48,162 bases of DNA from NCBI GenBank assembly GCA_902806435.1, contig CADCWO010000154.1, forward strand, positions 1-48,162, read 5' to 3'. A program made the translations under genes and the position numbers. Below, piece after piece: positions 10,191 to 18,953 of the stretch. The stretch's first letter is position 1, and each line of letters starts with the position of its first letter. Under the pieces are notes generated by a model. The model worked only from the letters and a program-made list of their open reading frames with translations. It did not search any database and was not told the origin of the DNA. This DNA is from an uncultured Synechococcales cyanobacterium (GTDB lineage: Bacteria > Cyanobacteriota > Cyanobacteriia > Thermosynechococcales > Thermosynechococcaceae).

Positions 10191-10399
10191 AAATTCCAAA
10201 CCTCCTTATATAGTCATCCCAGAATTCTAGTGAGGAACCCTCCCACTATTTTTAAGCTCACCGTTGTGCTTCGCTTGTTCACCCATTCAACCAAAGGATG
10301 GCTGTCTCCTCGACCACAATGCTCCGGCTGAGCTACTTAGTTTGAATCCCGTATTTCACAGGCTTGAATTGCAATTGATAATTGATGTTAAGGATGCCC
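10191..10399 (+). other. Leader region of the RNase J gene
   Basis: This is a gap of about 209 bases between dapA and rnj. It contains a short stretch that on the minus strand looks like a tRNA D-arm (around 10321-10335), but no complete cloverleaf can be drawn, so no tRNA is called. AAGGA at 10390-10394 is the ribosome site for the ATG at 10400. Confidence 0.4.
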
Positions 10400-12178
10400 A
10401 TGACAAATAATGGTTCTCTACCCGCACTTAAAATCATTCCCCTAGGCGGGTTACATGAAGTTGGTAAAAACACCTGTGTGTTTGAAATCAATGACGAAAT
10501 TATTCTGGTAGATGCTGGATTGGCTTTTCCCACCGATGGAATGTACGGCGTTAATATTGTGCTGCCTGACATGACCTACCTGCGCGAAAATCGCCATAAG
10601 ATCAAGGGTATGGTGGTCACCCACGGCCATGAGGACCATATTGGGGGCATTGCTTTTCATTTAAAGCAATTAGATATTCCGGTAATTTACGGCCCCCGTT
10701 TAGCGATCGCGATGCTCAGGGGCAAACTCGAAGAAGCCGGAGTCAGCGATCGCACTCAACTGCGGACGGTTCTTCCCCGTGACGTAGTGCGCCTCGGCTC
10801 AGCATTTTTCGTTGAGTTTATTCGTAACACCCATTCCATCTCCGACAGCTTCACTGTGGCCCTGCATACACCGGTTGGTGTCGTTATTCACAGTGGAGAC
10901 TTTAAAGTTGACCACACGCCGATAGATGGCGAGTTCTTTGACTTTCAAAGGCTGGCAGAGCATGGGGAAAAAGGAGTTGTCTGCCTGATTAGTGATTCAA
11001 CGAATGCGGAAGTGCCGGGACAAACTCCTTCCGAGCGATCCGTTTATCCCAACCTGGATCGGGTATTTAGTCAGGCAAAAGGCCGGTTACTAGTCACCAC
11101 CTTTGCCTCCTCGATCCATCGTGTCAATATGATTCTAGAGCTGGCAAAACAGCACAACCGAGTCGTATCGGTGATTGGTCGCTCGATGTTGAACGTGATT
11201 GGCCATGCTCGAAACTTAGGCTACATCAAGTGTGAGGATAGCTTGTTTGAGCCGCTACACGTTGCGCAACAACTACCGGACGAAAAAGTTTTAATTTTGA
11301 CGACGGGCTCTCAAGGAGAACCGATGGCGGCGCTATCGCGAATTACGCGGGGAGAACACCGCCAGATTCAAATCCGGAAAGGAGATACCGTTGTTTTCTC
11401 CGCCAATCCCATTCCGGGGAACACCGTGACTGTAGTTAAACTGATCGACGAGCTGATGATGCAAGGCGCCACGGTAATTTATGGGCGAGATAAGGGAATT
11501 CATGTTTCCGGCCACGGTTGCCAGGAAGACCAGAAGCTGATGATTGCCTTGACCCGTCCCAAGTTCTTCTTACCTGCCCACGGGGAGCACCGGATGCTCG
11601 TGAAGCATGCTCAGATTGCTCAGAGTATGGGTATTCCTGCCGAAAATACGGCAATTATGCAAAACGGTGATGTGGTAGAGCTGACGCCAGAGTCGATGCG
11701 GATCGCGGGCAAGGTACCAGCGGGGGTGGAACTGGTTGACGCCACCCGGGCTGGCATTGTTCATGATAGTGTCCTTAAACAGCGGCAGGAACTAGCTGAA
11801 AGTGGAGTAGTTACCGTTGCCGCAACGATTGGTTTAGACGGGAAGTTAGTCGCTCAGCCGGAGGTGCACCTGATGGGTGTCGCGCTACCCGTTGAGCGCG
11901 CACATCTTCAGCAGCAATTGGTAGTGCTGATTGGACAAGTGCTAAGCAATCATTGGCAAGACTTTGCTCGCTCGATTGCTGATCAAACCATTGATATTGA
12001 CCGGACGGGGCTGCAAACTCAGATCGAACTTGAACTGCGGCGACTGATCCGGCGGGAACTACACAGTAGTCCTTTGTTGGTGTTGTTGTTACAACAAAGT
12101 ACAGAAGCACCACCTCAATCGACAAGATTGCTCCGTCAGCGATCCTCAGCCAAGATTACCTCACAACCGTTGCTTTAG
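10400..12178 (+). CDS. rnj: Ribonuclease J
   Basis: RNase J is a metallo-beta-lactamase/beta-CASP nuclease with endonuclease and 5'-3' exonuclease activity in mRNA decay and rRNA maturation; cyanobacteria use it with RNase E. The 592-residue protein has the metal motif HGHEDH (75-80), further ligands in NTHSISDSF and HSGDFK, the beta-CASP region (TTFASSIHRV and TTGSQGEP), and the PAHGEHRM motif. The C-terminal roughly 120 residues are a dimerisation domain. The ATG at 10400 follows AAGGA; two in-frame codons upstream (10382 and 10394) are less well placed. Its last 18 bases overlap the convergent acyltransferase gene. Confidence 0.95.
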   Translation: MTNNGSLPALKIIPLGGLHEVGKNTCVFEINDEIILVDAGLAFPTDGMYGVNIVLPDMTYLRENRHKIKGMVVTHGHEDHIGGIAFHLKQLDIPVIYGPRLAIAMLRGKLEEAGVSDRTQLRTVLPRDVVRLGSAFFVEFIRNTHSISDSFTVALHTPVGVVIHSGDFKVDHTPIDGEFFDFQRLAEHGEKGVVCLISDSTNAEVPGQTPSERSVYPNLDRVFSQAKGRLLVTTFASSIHRVNMILELAKQHNRVVSVIGRSMLNVIGHARNLGYIKCEDSLFEPLHVAQQLPDEKVLILTTGSQGEPMAALSRITRGEHRQIQIRKGDTVVFSANPIPGNTVTVVKLIDELMMQGATVIYGRDKGIHVSGHGCQEDQKLMIALTRPKFFLPAHGEHRMLVKHAQIAQSMGIPAENTAIMQNGDVVELTPESMRIAGKVPAGVELVDATRAGIVHDSVLKQRQELAESGVVTVAATIGLDGKLVAQPEVHLMGVALPVERAHLQQQLVVLIGQVLSNHWQDFARSIADQTIDIDRTGLQTQIELELRRLIRRELHSSPLLVLLLQQSTEAPPQSTRLLRQRSSAKITSQPLL

Positions 12179-12880
12179 AGAATTGCCTTCACAGGATACC
12201 GTTGCTGTCATTGCAGCGTTAAAAATGCTTGTTAACGCTGCTTCAAGATCGGCGCTTAATCGTTGGGCTGACTGCTTGGTGGGACCCGTACAATATTGGC
12301 TGACAGCGATCGGAGAGCCAATCTGGATATTCACCTCACAGCCCCAGCGAGGAAATAGCTGATTGTAGTAAATCGCAATCGGGACAATTTTGAGGTTTAG
12401 TTCTGGTTTATCGGCTGCCGCTTGAATTGCCAGCCGAGCTAACCCAGGTTTAAGAGGACAAATCCGGCGCTCGCGAAAGATGTTGCCTTCAGGAAAGATG
12501 ACCAAATTTTTCCCGGCTTGCAACAGTTCTACGCCGTGGCGCAGGGTGGCAATGGTGGGACGTTTGGTATCAACGGGGAACCCCCCAAAGCGGCGGACAA
12601 ACCACCCTTGAACTCCCTGCATTTCATCTAGGGAAACCATAAATCGTAAATCATGCCCAGTAATATCTTGACCTGCGACATAGGGCACCATAAAGGCATC
12701 CCAGCGGGAGCGATGAGTAGGTGCTAGGAGTAAAGGACTCGACTGCGGTAAATTCTGCCAGCCGCTAACTCGAATCCGGCCAAAGTAAAGCGGCAATAAG
12801 ATACGGCGACCCAGAAGGTATAGCAACGGAGCCAGCCAAGGGGAAACGTAAGAGGTGATACTTGAGGTCGTGAGAGCCAC
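12161..12880 (-). CDS. 1-acyl-sn-glycerol-3-phosphate acyltransferase family protein
   Basis: This 239-residue PlsC-family acyltransferase has the catalytic HX4D motif His56-Arg-Ser-Arg-Trp-Asp61 and the glycerophosphate-binding FPEGN motif (129-133). A hydrophobic N-terminal segment (about 12-32) anchors it to the membrane. Likely role: acylating lysophosphatidate to phosphatidate in membrane lipid synthesis. Cyanobacteria carry several PlsC homologues, so the exact acceptor is not certain. It is tail-to-tail with rnj, and the two reading frames overlap by 18 bases. Confidence 0.85.
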   Translation of the reverse strand: MALTTSSITSYVSPWLAPLLYLLGRRILLPLYFGRIRVSGWQNLPQSSPLLLAPTHRSRWDAFMVPYVAGQDITGHDLRFMVSLDEMQGVQGWFVRRFGGFPVDTKRPTIATLRHGVELLQAGKNLVIFPEGNIFRERRICPLKPGLARLAIQAAADKPELNLKIVPIAIYYNQLFPRWGCEVNIQIGSPIAVSQYCTGPTKQSAQRLSADLEAALTSIFNAAMTATVSCEGNSLKQRL

Positions 12881-13113
12881 TAAAGGTTGGATCAGGTATT
12901 AGACAAGCAGATTCTATTTAGAGGAGCCCAAGCATTCTTGAGTAGCTCCATGGCCCAATTGACCGTAGGCCCTAAAACTCAAAACATTGAGGTGGGGCCT
13001 TCAAAAGCTATAGTAAAACTTCTTCTTGATGAGTAAGGTCACCAAAGATGACAGCCCGGTTTTAGCAGTCGTAATCTGTCAAGGCAAACAGAGGTAAACA
13101 TTTTTCAAGTCGC

Positions 13114-13629
13114 CTAATTCTTGAATATAGAGAGGGCCCAAGTGCCAACATAGCGGGGTACAGGCACGTCGCCAGGGCTGCTGACCCGAGCATTAAAAAA
13201 GTACATGCCACCCGTGCGGGGATTCTTCACATTTGACAGTACCACTTCAACTGGAGTTTCTGCTGGGATAACCTCTTGTGGGGTAAGTTCAATCAATCGA
13301 TTTTCTTTGTCCAGATTGACTTCTGATAGAGCGACCTTCTTCCGGTTGGCAAAAAAACTAATTGCTTTGGGATCAAATTTTCCCTTGTAATAATCGGGAT
13401 AGGAAATAGATAGTTGTGAAATCGCAATCTTTTGCGGCTTTAACCGCAGATGATAGCGATCCCATTGATTAGGAGTGCCATAATCTAGCCGGTAGCTTAA
13501 TTGCTGCTTTCTTGGTAAGTCACCTCCCCAGTTGATCGTAAATCCGGGATTGTTTTGAGCAAAGCTGATTGCCGGCAATCCTCCCAATAAAGAACCTGTA
13601 ACTAGGAGGACAGGGATAATACGACGCAT
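13114..13629 (-). CDS. DUF2808 domain-containing secreted protein
   Basis: This 171-residue protein has a clear signal peptide (MRRII, then a hydrophobic core) with likely cleavage after SFA at residue 24. The rest matches the DUF2808 family, which is common in cyanobacteria and has no established function. Family-like features include the YPDYYKGKFDPKAI region and the LSNVKNPRTGGMYFFNA stretch. Exported, so probably periplasmic or outer-envelope. A GAGGAG ribosome site lies just before the ATG at 13629. It stands alone, with a long gap on its 5' side. Confidence 0.85.
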   Translation of the reverse strand: MRRIIPVLLVTGSLLGGLPAISFAQNNPGFTINWGGDLPRKQQLSYRLDYGTPNQWDRYHLRLKPQKIAISQLSISYPDYYKGKFDPKAISFFANRKKVALSEVNLDKENRLIELTPQEVIPAETPVEVVLSNVKNPRTGGMYFFNARVSSPGDVPVPRYVGTWALSIFKN

Positions 13630-14190
13630 AAATACTCCTCAGCAAATGACGCAGGGTAAAGAAAGTGGCAGCTTTCTATATTGACTCTATCAGAGTTAAA
13701 AAAGTCAGCTGCGGTTCTCAGACGTCAGCAAATTATAAAAGTTGCCAGTCCTGTCATTGCTATGACTCAGCCCCGATCCACAATAAAGATCATCTATGAC
13801 AAGAATATTCAGTAACAGCTTGCACAAAGCAAGGCTAATTCGGTAATCTAACTATTCTATGCTGTAACTGCTTAGCCCACCGGGTACGCTAAGTAACTGT
13901 GAGCTATTCTTTGGCTGAACTTTAAACCGATGAGCTAAGTCATCTAACCCCAACGGAAGAAAATACCAGTCAGTAACCGTAATTAGCTTCAAGACTGTAA
14001 TCTTTAGTTTGCGGGCGCTGAGGTTAATCAAACTTTCTCCTAAGTGATGGTACTAAATGAGCGGTGCCGCTAAGCCTAGAAATTGTGACGTTCTGGATGG
14101 CTTAGGGTTGAAAATGTAATTTAGAAAGTTTTTAATTTATTCGGTTAGCTGAAACTAGCGCATCAAAGTAAATTCAATTAAGGAGCATTG
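13630..14190. other. Long intergenic region before pntAA
   Basis: About 560 bases lie between the divergent DUF2808 and pntAA genes. No coding region or recognisable RNA was found. A 6-bp hairpin CTTAGC/GCTAAG (13871-13893) is bracketed by direct copies of TAACTG. The last bases carry AGGAG (14181-14185) before the pntAA ATG. The length suggests two independent promoters or an undetected small RNA. Confidence 0.4.
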
Positions 14191-15354
14191 ATGAAGATAG
14201 CGGTTGCTAAAGAAATTGAAGTGAGTGAGCGCCGGGTTGCCTTAGTTCCTGATGTTGTGGCGCGGCTGGTGAAGCAGGGCTTGGAAGTGTGCGTTGAATC
14301 AGGAGCGGGAGAGCGAGCTTTTTTCTCTGATGTTGCTTATGAAGCAGCGGGGGCGACTGTAATCAGCGACCCTTCAAAGCTATGGCGAGAGGCCGATATA
14401 GTTTTGAAGGTAAATCCACCTCAGGAACGCGATGACGGGCAACGCGAGATCGACTTTCTACGAGAAGGTTCAGTCTTAATCGCCTTTCTCAACCCTCTAG
14501 GGAACCCTGAATTGATGCAGGACTTGGCTGAGCGTAAAGTCACGGCTTTCAGTATGGAATTGATCCCCAGGACGAGCCGCGCCCAAAGCATGGATGCTCT
14601 TTCTTCGCAGGCGGGGGTTGCAGGTTACCAGGCAGCCTTGATTGCAGCAGCTGCTTTGCCTAAGTTCTTTCCGATGCTGACGACTGCCGCCGGCACGATC
14701 CCACCAGCAAAAGTATTTGTGCTAGGTGCAGGTGTGGCGGGGTTGCAAGCGATCGCTACAGCTCGTCGCCTGGGGGCAGTGGTTGAGGCATTTGACATTC
14801 GCCCGGCAGTGAAGGAAGAAGTCCAAAGTCTAGGCGCAAAGTTTGTGGAAGTGCCCCTAGAAGAAGATACGGTGGCTGCTGGTGGTTACGCAAAGGAAGT
14901 CTCAGAAGCGGCTAAACAAAAAACCCAGGCAGTCATTGCTGAGCACATCAAACTCTCTGATGCTGTAATCACGACAGCACAAGTTCCCGGTAGAAAAGCG
15001 CCGCTTCTGGTGACGGAGGAAATGGTGGCTCAGATGAAGCCCGGCTCTGTGATCGTTGATCTGGCGGCAGAGCAGGGAGGCAACTGTGCCTGTACCGAGG
15101 CTGGCAAAGATGTGGTTCGTCAGGGTGTGACGATTATTGGTCCAATGAACCTGCCTTCTGACTTACCAGTTCACGCCAGCCAGATGTACGCCAAGAACCT
15201 GACCACGCTGGTGCAGCACTTGTTGAAAGAGCAGGCGCTACAGCTTGATTTTGATGACGATATTACTAACAGTGCCTGCGTCACCCATGCAGGAACGGTT
15301 CGCAATCAACGAGTCCGAGATGCTTTAGCAGCCGTGCAAGCGCAAGTAGTATAA
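14191..15354 (+). CDS. pntAA: Proton-translocating NAD(P) transhydrogenase subunit alpha, part 1
   Basis: PntAA is the NAD(H)-binding domain I of the membrane transhydrogenase, which uses the proton gradient to drive hydride transfer between NADH and NADP+. The 387-residue protein begins MKIAVAKE and has the Rossmann motif GAGVAGLQAI (about 178-187), the mobile-loop region and the Ala dehydrogenase-like fold. An in-frame TTG sits immediately before the ATG; the ATG at 14191, five bases after AGGAG, is the start. It is first of three genes; the alpha subunit is split in two, as in other cyanobacteria and Rhodospirillum. Confidence 0.95.
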   Translation: MKIAVAKEIEVSERRVALVPDVVARLVKQGLEVCVESGAGERAFFSDVAYEAAGATVISDPSKLWREADIVLKVNPPQERDDGQREIDFLREGSVLIAFLNPLGNPELMQDLAERKVTAFSMELIPRTSRAQSMDALSSQAGVAGYQAALIAAAALPKFFPMLTTAAGTIPPAKVFVLGAGVAGLQAIATARRLGAVVEAFDIRPAVKEEVQSLGAKFVEVPLEEDTVAAGGYAKEVSEAAKQKTQAVIAEHIKLSDAVITTAQVPGRKAPLLVTEEMVAQMKPGSVIVDLAAEQGGNCACTEAGKDVVRQGVTIIGPMNLPSDLPVHASQMYAKNLTTLVQHLLKEQALQLDFDDDITNSACVTHAGTVRNQRVRDALAAVQAQVV

Positions 15355-15370
15355 GGAAAGGTATAGCGCA

Positions 15371-15661
15371 GTGGAAGGAATAATAGTTGGTTTATCGGTG
15401 TTTGTCCTGGCCTCATTTGTCGGGTTTGAGGTGATTAATAAAGTTCCTCCTACCCTGCATACTCCTCTGATGTCTGGGGCCAATGCAATTTCCGGGATTG
15501 CGGTGATCGGCGCCTTGATTGTTGCTGGCCCTCACGATTGGAATGTGGCTGTTGTCCTTGGGTTCATTGCCATAATTTTGGCAACGATCAACGTAGTAGG
15601 TGGCTTCCTTGTCACGGATCGGATGTTGCAAATGTTTAAGAAGAAAGAGGTGAAAGCGTGA
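15371..15661 (+). CDS. pntAB: NAD(P) transhydrogenase subunit alpha, part 2 (membrane)
   Basis: This 96-residue hydrophobic protein provides the alpha-side transmembrane helices of the transhydrogenase (domain II). About three helices are visible: residues 4-18, 32-50 and 57-80. The start is GTG at 15371, and 16 bases separate it from pntAA. Its TGA stop overlaps the GTG of pntB in GTGA, so the two membrane subunits are probably translationally coupled. Confidence 0.93.
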   Translation: MEGIIVGLSVFVLASFVGFEVINKVPPTLHTPLMSGANAISGIAVIGALIVAGPHDWNVAVVLGFIAIILATINVVGGFLVTDRMLQMFKKKEVKA

Positions 15662-17058
15662 CTGACTTTCTACCAACAGCCATCCAGGTTGTTTACTTGG
15701 TGGCGGCGTCTTTATTTATCGTCGGGTTGAAGAATCTTGGCTCCCCAGCCACCGCTCGCAAAGGAAATACCCTCGCCTCTGTGGGAATGCTGTTAGCGGT
15801 CGTGGTGACGTTACTAGATCGCTCTGTCCTCAACTACCAGCTGATCCTGTTAGGACTGGCGATTGGCTCTGGAATTGGAGCGGTGGCTGCCTACAAGGTC
15901 GCAATGACTGACATGCCGCAAATGGTTGGGCTACTGAATGGGCTAGGGGGAGCTGCCTCAGCGCTAGTTGCTGTAGGGGAATTCTGGCGACTTAGAGGCA
16001 CAGGAGATATCCCTGTAGATGCGATCATCACCATGATCTTGGGTGTGCTGATTGGGGGTGTCACATTGACTGGGAGTTTAATGGCCTTTGCTAAGCTACA
16101 GGGGTTAATCAGCGGTTCTCCCATTACTTTTCCTTTTCAGCAAGGGTTAAATGCTCTGCTGTTGATTGGATTTTTGATTGGTAGTGGCTATTTATTCGTG
16201 GCCCCAGAAAACTCCATCATCTTTCTGGGCTTGGTCAGCGTTTCTCTATTATTGGGTGTTCTAGTTGTGCTGCCGATCGGCGGCGCAGATATGCCCGTCG
16301 TGATCTCCCTACTCAATTCTCTGTCTGGGATTGCCGCTAGTGCTGCTGGCTTCGTGGTAATGAATAACATGTTGATCATTGCCGGAGCCTTGGTAGGGGC
16401 TTCCGGATTGATTCTCACCCAGATCATGTGCAAAGGAATGAACCGCACCCTGAGCAGCGTGTTGTTCAGTGCTTTCGGGTCAACGAATTTGACTGGTGGT
16501 GGGCCTAATGTCACTGCCACTGATAAAGCCGTTCGTACCCTTGACGCAGAGGAAGGCGCGATGATGCTGGGCTATGCCCGTTCTGTCGTGATTGTTCCCG
16601 GTTATGGCATGGCTGTTGCTCAAGCCCAACATACGATTCGGGAGCTGGCAGACCAACTGGAGCGCTTAGGTGTGGATGTAAAATATGCTATTCATCCGGT
16701 TGCCGGCCGCATGCCGGGGCATATGAATGTGCTGCTAGCTGAAGCCAATGTTCCCTACCCGCAACTCTATGACATGGACGATGTCAACCCGGAGTTTGAG
16801 CGGACCGACGTTGCGTTGGTGGTTGGAGCCAATGATGTTGTCAACCCGGCAGCTCGTCATGATACCACTAGCCCCGTCTATGGGATGCCAATTCTGGAAG
16901 TAGACAAAGCGCACAACACAATTGTAATTAAGCGCAGTCTTAACCCCGGTTTCGCTGGCATCGACAATGAATTATTTTACAAAGCCAAGACCGTGATGAT
17001 GTTTGGCGGCGCCCGCGATGTGGTTGCTAAGCTTGTCGCTGAGGTCAAACAGTTGTAG
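15658..17058 (+). CDS. pntB: NAD(P) transhydrogenase subunit beta
   Basis: PntB combines the remaining membrane helices of domain II (about residues 1-265) with the NADP(H)-binding domain III (about 290-466). The domain III motifs are present: GYGMAVAQAQ near the start of the nucleotide fold, the HPVAGRMPGHMNVLLAEA stretch, DDVNPEF, and VGANDVVNPAA. The start GTG overlaps the pntAB stop by four bases. The complete pntAA-AB-B set indicates a functional transhydrogenase in the membrane that maintains the NADPH/NADP balance when light supply changes. Confidence 0.96.
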   Translation: MTDFLPTAIQVVYLVAASLFIVGLKNLGSPATARKGNTLASVGMLLAVVVTLLDRSVLNYQLILLGLAIGSGIGAVAAYKVAMTDMPQMVGLLNGLGGAASALVAVGEFWRLRGTGDIPVDAIITMILGVLIGGVTLTGSLMAFAKLQGLISGSPITFPFQQGLNALLLIGFLIGSGYLFVAPENSIIFLGLVSVSLLLGVLVVLPIGGADMPVVISLLNSLSGIAASAAGFVVMNNMLIIAGALVGASGLILTQIMCKGMNRTLSSVLFSAFGSTNLTGGGPNVTATDKAVRTLDAEEGAMMLGYARSVVIVPGYGMAVAQAQHTIRELADQLERLGVDVKYAIHPVAGRMPGHMNVLLAEANVPYPQLYDMDDVNPEFERTDVALVVGANDVVNPAARHDTTSPVYGMPILEVDKAHNTIVIKRSLNPGFAGIDNELFYKAKTVMMFGGARDVVAKLVAEVKQL

Positions 17059-17066
17059 TCATAAGT

Positions 17067-17102
17067 TGGTACACTTGCCAACGGCAGCTAGCAAGTGTGC
17101 CA
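17067..17102. terminator. Hairpin between convergent pntB and response regulator
   Basis: TGGTACACTTGC (17067-17078) and GCAAGTGTGCCA (17091-17102) form a 12-bp stem with one G-U pair and a 12-base loop. It lies only 8 bases after the pntB stop and 44 bases after the end of the opposing regulator gene. There is no strong T-run on either side, so it may stabilise 3' ends or block readthrough rather than act as a classic intrinsic terminator. Confidence 0.5.
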
Positions 17103-17146
17103 GTTATCTCAACCTGAGGGTGGATATTACACCCCGTTATGCAGCT

Positions 17147-17857
17147 TTAGTGAACTAAACCGGAGCGCAAAGCACGGACTGCTGCCTGAGTCCGGTCATC
17201 AGCACACAGTTTATTCAAAATATTGCGGACATGAGTTTTGACTGTGCCGACGGTAATAAAGAGTCGCTCCGCAATTACTGCATTACTGCAGCCTTCGACA
17301 ATCAGTTGTAATACTTCTAGCTCACGCTCTGTCAGTGGGTAAGCCTCAATAATTTGGTTGTATTCTGGCCCGGCAGCATCAATGGTGACGGTTTCTATGT
17401 CCCCATTGGAGCTATTTTTCGTTACGGTTTGGCGGGTTCTTTGCAAGACAACGCCTGCGATCGCTGGATCAATCCAAGAGTTACCCTCGTGGGTCACCTG
17501 AATTGCTTCTAGCAAGTTGTCTGAACTAACATCTTTCATACAATAAGAGTCGGCTCCCGCTCCGAAAGCAGCTAGAACTATCTGCTCATTATCCCGGAGG
17601 GTTAAAATCAAAACTTTAGTATGGCCTTCTCCTGGCTGTTCTTTAATGTGCCGTGTTATTTCAATGCCATCAATGTCAGGTAGCCCAATATCAACAATCG
17701 CGATATCCGGCTTGTGCGTTTCAACTAATTTCAGCCCTTGTGTTCCGTTAGCAGCCTCAGCAACAACTGAAATGTTGCCATGTTGCTGTAGGGCCATACG
17801 CATACCAACTCTAGTAAGGTCGTGATCTTCGATTAGAACAATGCTAATTGGATTCAT
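17147..17857 (-). CDS. NarL/FixJ-family response regulator with LuxR-type HTH
   Basis: This 236-residue DNA-binding response regulator has a receiver domain (acidic pocket EDHD at 10-13, phosphoacceptor Asp56 in IVDIGLP, Lys in CMKD) and a LuxR-type helix-turn-helix (about 173-230, LTERELEVLQLI ... GTVKTHVRNILNKL). The linker of about 45 residues is longer than usual. No kinase is adjacent, so its partner and target genes are unknown. It follows the glycosyltransferase gene on the same strand after 214 bases, which is loose for an operon. It converges on pntB. Confidence 0.92.
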   Translation of the reverse strand: MNPISIVLIEDHDLTRVGMRMALQQHGNISVVAEAANGTQGLKLVETHKPDIAIVDIGLPDIDGIEITRHIKEQPGEGHTKVLILTLRDNEQIVLAAFGAGADSYCMKDVSSDNLLEAIQVTHEGNSWIDPAIAGVVLQRTRQTVTKNSSNGDIETVTIDAAGPEYNQIIEAYPLTERELEVLQLIVEGCSNAVIAERLFITVGTVKTHVRNILNKLCADDRTQAAVRALRSGLVH

Positions 17858-18071
17858 TTTTGGCCCATCTAAAGTAGAAATTTAAACGACAAGTGAGGCA
17901 GTAGTTAAGTTAGGGTAGCCAAAATTACTTAAAATTATCCATCCTCAAAGACGATATTAACATTAGCTCCTATCGCTAAAGCTTTAATCTTAGGTCAGCC
18001 TTTGAGCACCTCTTGCAAAAGCTGATTGCTAAGCGGGGTAATTTGCTCAAGGTATCAAGTGGCGATCACCT

Positions 18072-18872
18072 TCAACCGTTAAGCTTCCTATTTTGTACTT
18101 CGCTTAGGTGTGTGTCTCGATGCTTTGTCTCATTCCCAATTTTCAAGATATTCAAAGTGGCCCGCCAAAACCAAAAGCGTACTTTGAAAAGTTTCATCCA
18201 CTCTGGAAAGGCCTGCTTTGCTGTCAGTGCTAGGTGGTTCAGGGTTGTGGCACACCAACCGTGTTTCTGGTATTTGCGGGCGCTTGTTTGAAGTAACTCC
18301 CCGGTGCAGCGCAGGCTAATCCCCTGGATGTGGGCTTGCCAAATCAAAAGGTGATCTTCACCGTAACTCACATCTTCACGCAACCCCCCCAGCTGATTAA
18401 AAAGCGTACGAGTTAAACAGAATCCTTGGTCCCCAAACGGAAGACCCAGCAGGTGAGACCTAAACCATACACCTACTGCATTGATGGCTGTAAGCGCGGG
18501 TCCATCATTCAAAAACGCCAGGTTGAAGTAATGAAGTGCATTCGGTTGCTGTTGTAACGACTTCTGGAGTGCGTGTAATGCAGACTGATCAAAACGAGAG
18601 TCCGCATGTAGAAGCCAAAGATAAGGTTTCTGGGTTGCTTTAACCCCGGCATTGAGCTGGTATCCTCGGCCTGTCGGTGCTTGTACCCACCTCGTATTGC
18701 GACACTTGGCGAACTGCTCAAATAAGGGCCTAAGGGTCTTAGTGGGTAATGAACCGACAAACAGAATCTCAGACTCCACGGGTAGGCTGTTGAGATCAAT
18801 GATTAAATCAGTCCAGGCTGCGTCTCCAGGAGCTACTGGAATAATCACCGCTAGCTCACTAAGCGATTTCAT
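18072..18872 (-). CDS. GT2-like glycosyltransferase (TIGR04283-type)
   Basis: This is a GT-A fold family 2 glycosyltransferase of 266 residues. Visible marks are the LAVIIPV start strand, GRGYQLNAGV, the DxD-like HADSRF site, LPFGDQGFCLTR and the acidic GEDHLL motif near the base. The GRGYQLNAG and LPFGDQG signatures match the TIGR04283 transferases (the so-called selenodomain-associated transferase 2 group), whose real acceptor is not known. The frame stays open for 13 codons upstream of 18872 to a TTG; the ATG at 18872 is preferred since it puts the first strand at the usual distance. No membrane anchor is seen. Confidence 0.8.
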   Translation of the reverse strand: MKSLSELAVIIPVAPGDAAWTDLIIDLNSLPVESEILFVGSLPTKTLRPLFEQFAKCRNTRWVQAPTGRGYQLNAGVKATQKPYLWLLHADSRFDQSALHALQKSLQQQPNALHYFNLAFLNDGPALTAINAVGVWFRSHLLGLPFGDQGFCLTRTLFNQLGGLREDVSYGEDHLLIWQAHIQGISLRCTGELLQTSARKYQKHGWCATTLNHLALTAKQAFPEWMKLFKVRFWFWRATLNILKIGNETKHRDTHLSEVQNRKLNG

Positions 18873-18953
18873 GCTAGAGCAGTTCAAAATGCATGCCCAG
18901 CCTGGAACCAAAGCCTTTGGGATATAGAGGATTGATATTGTAGCCGTACTGCA

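Noticed and set aside
10270-10350. tRNA-like stretch on the minus strand in the RNase J leader (TAGCTCAGCCGGAGC)
   Set aside because: The D-stem pairs, but no acceptor stem or T-arm with proper spacing can be formed; a decayed tRNA relic cannot be shown by eye.
11811-12125. 104-codon reverse-strand frame in the RNase J gene
   Set aside because: It is antisense to conserved C-terminal coding sequence with no family features.
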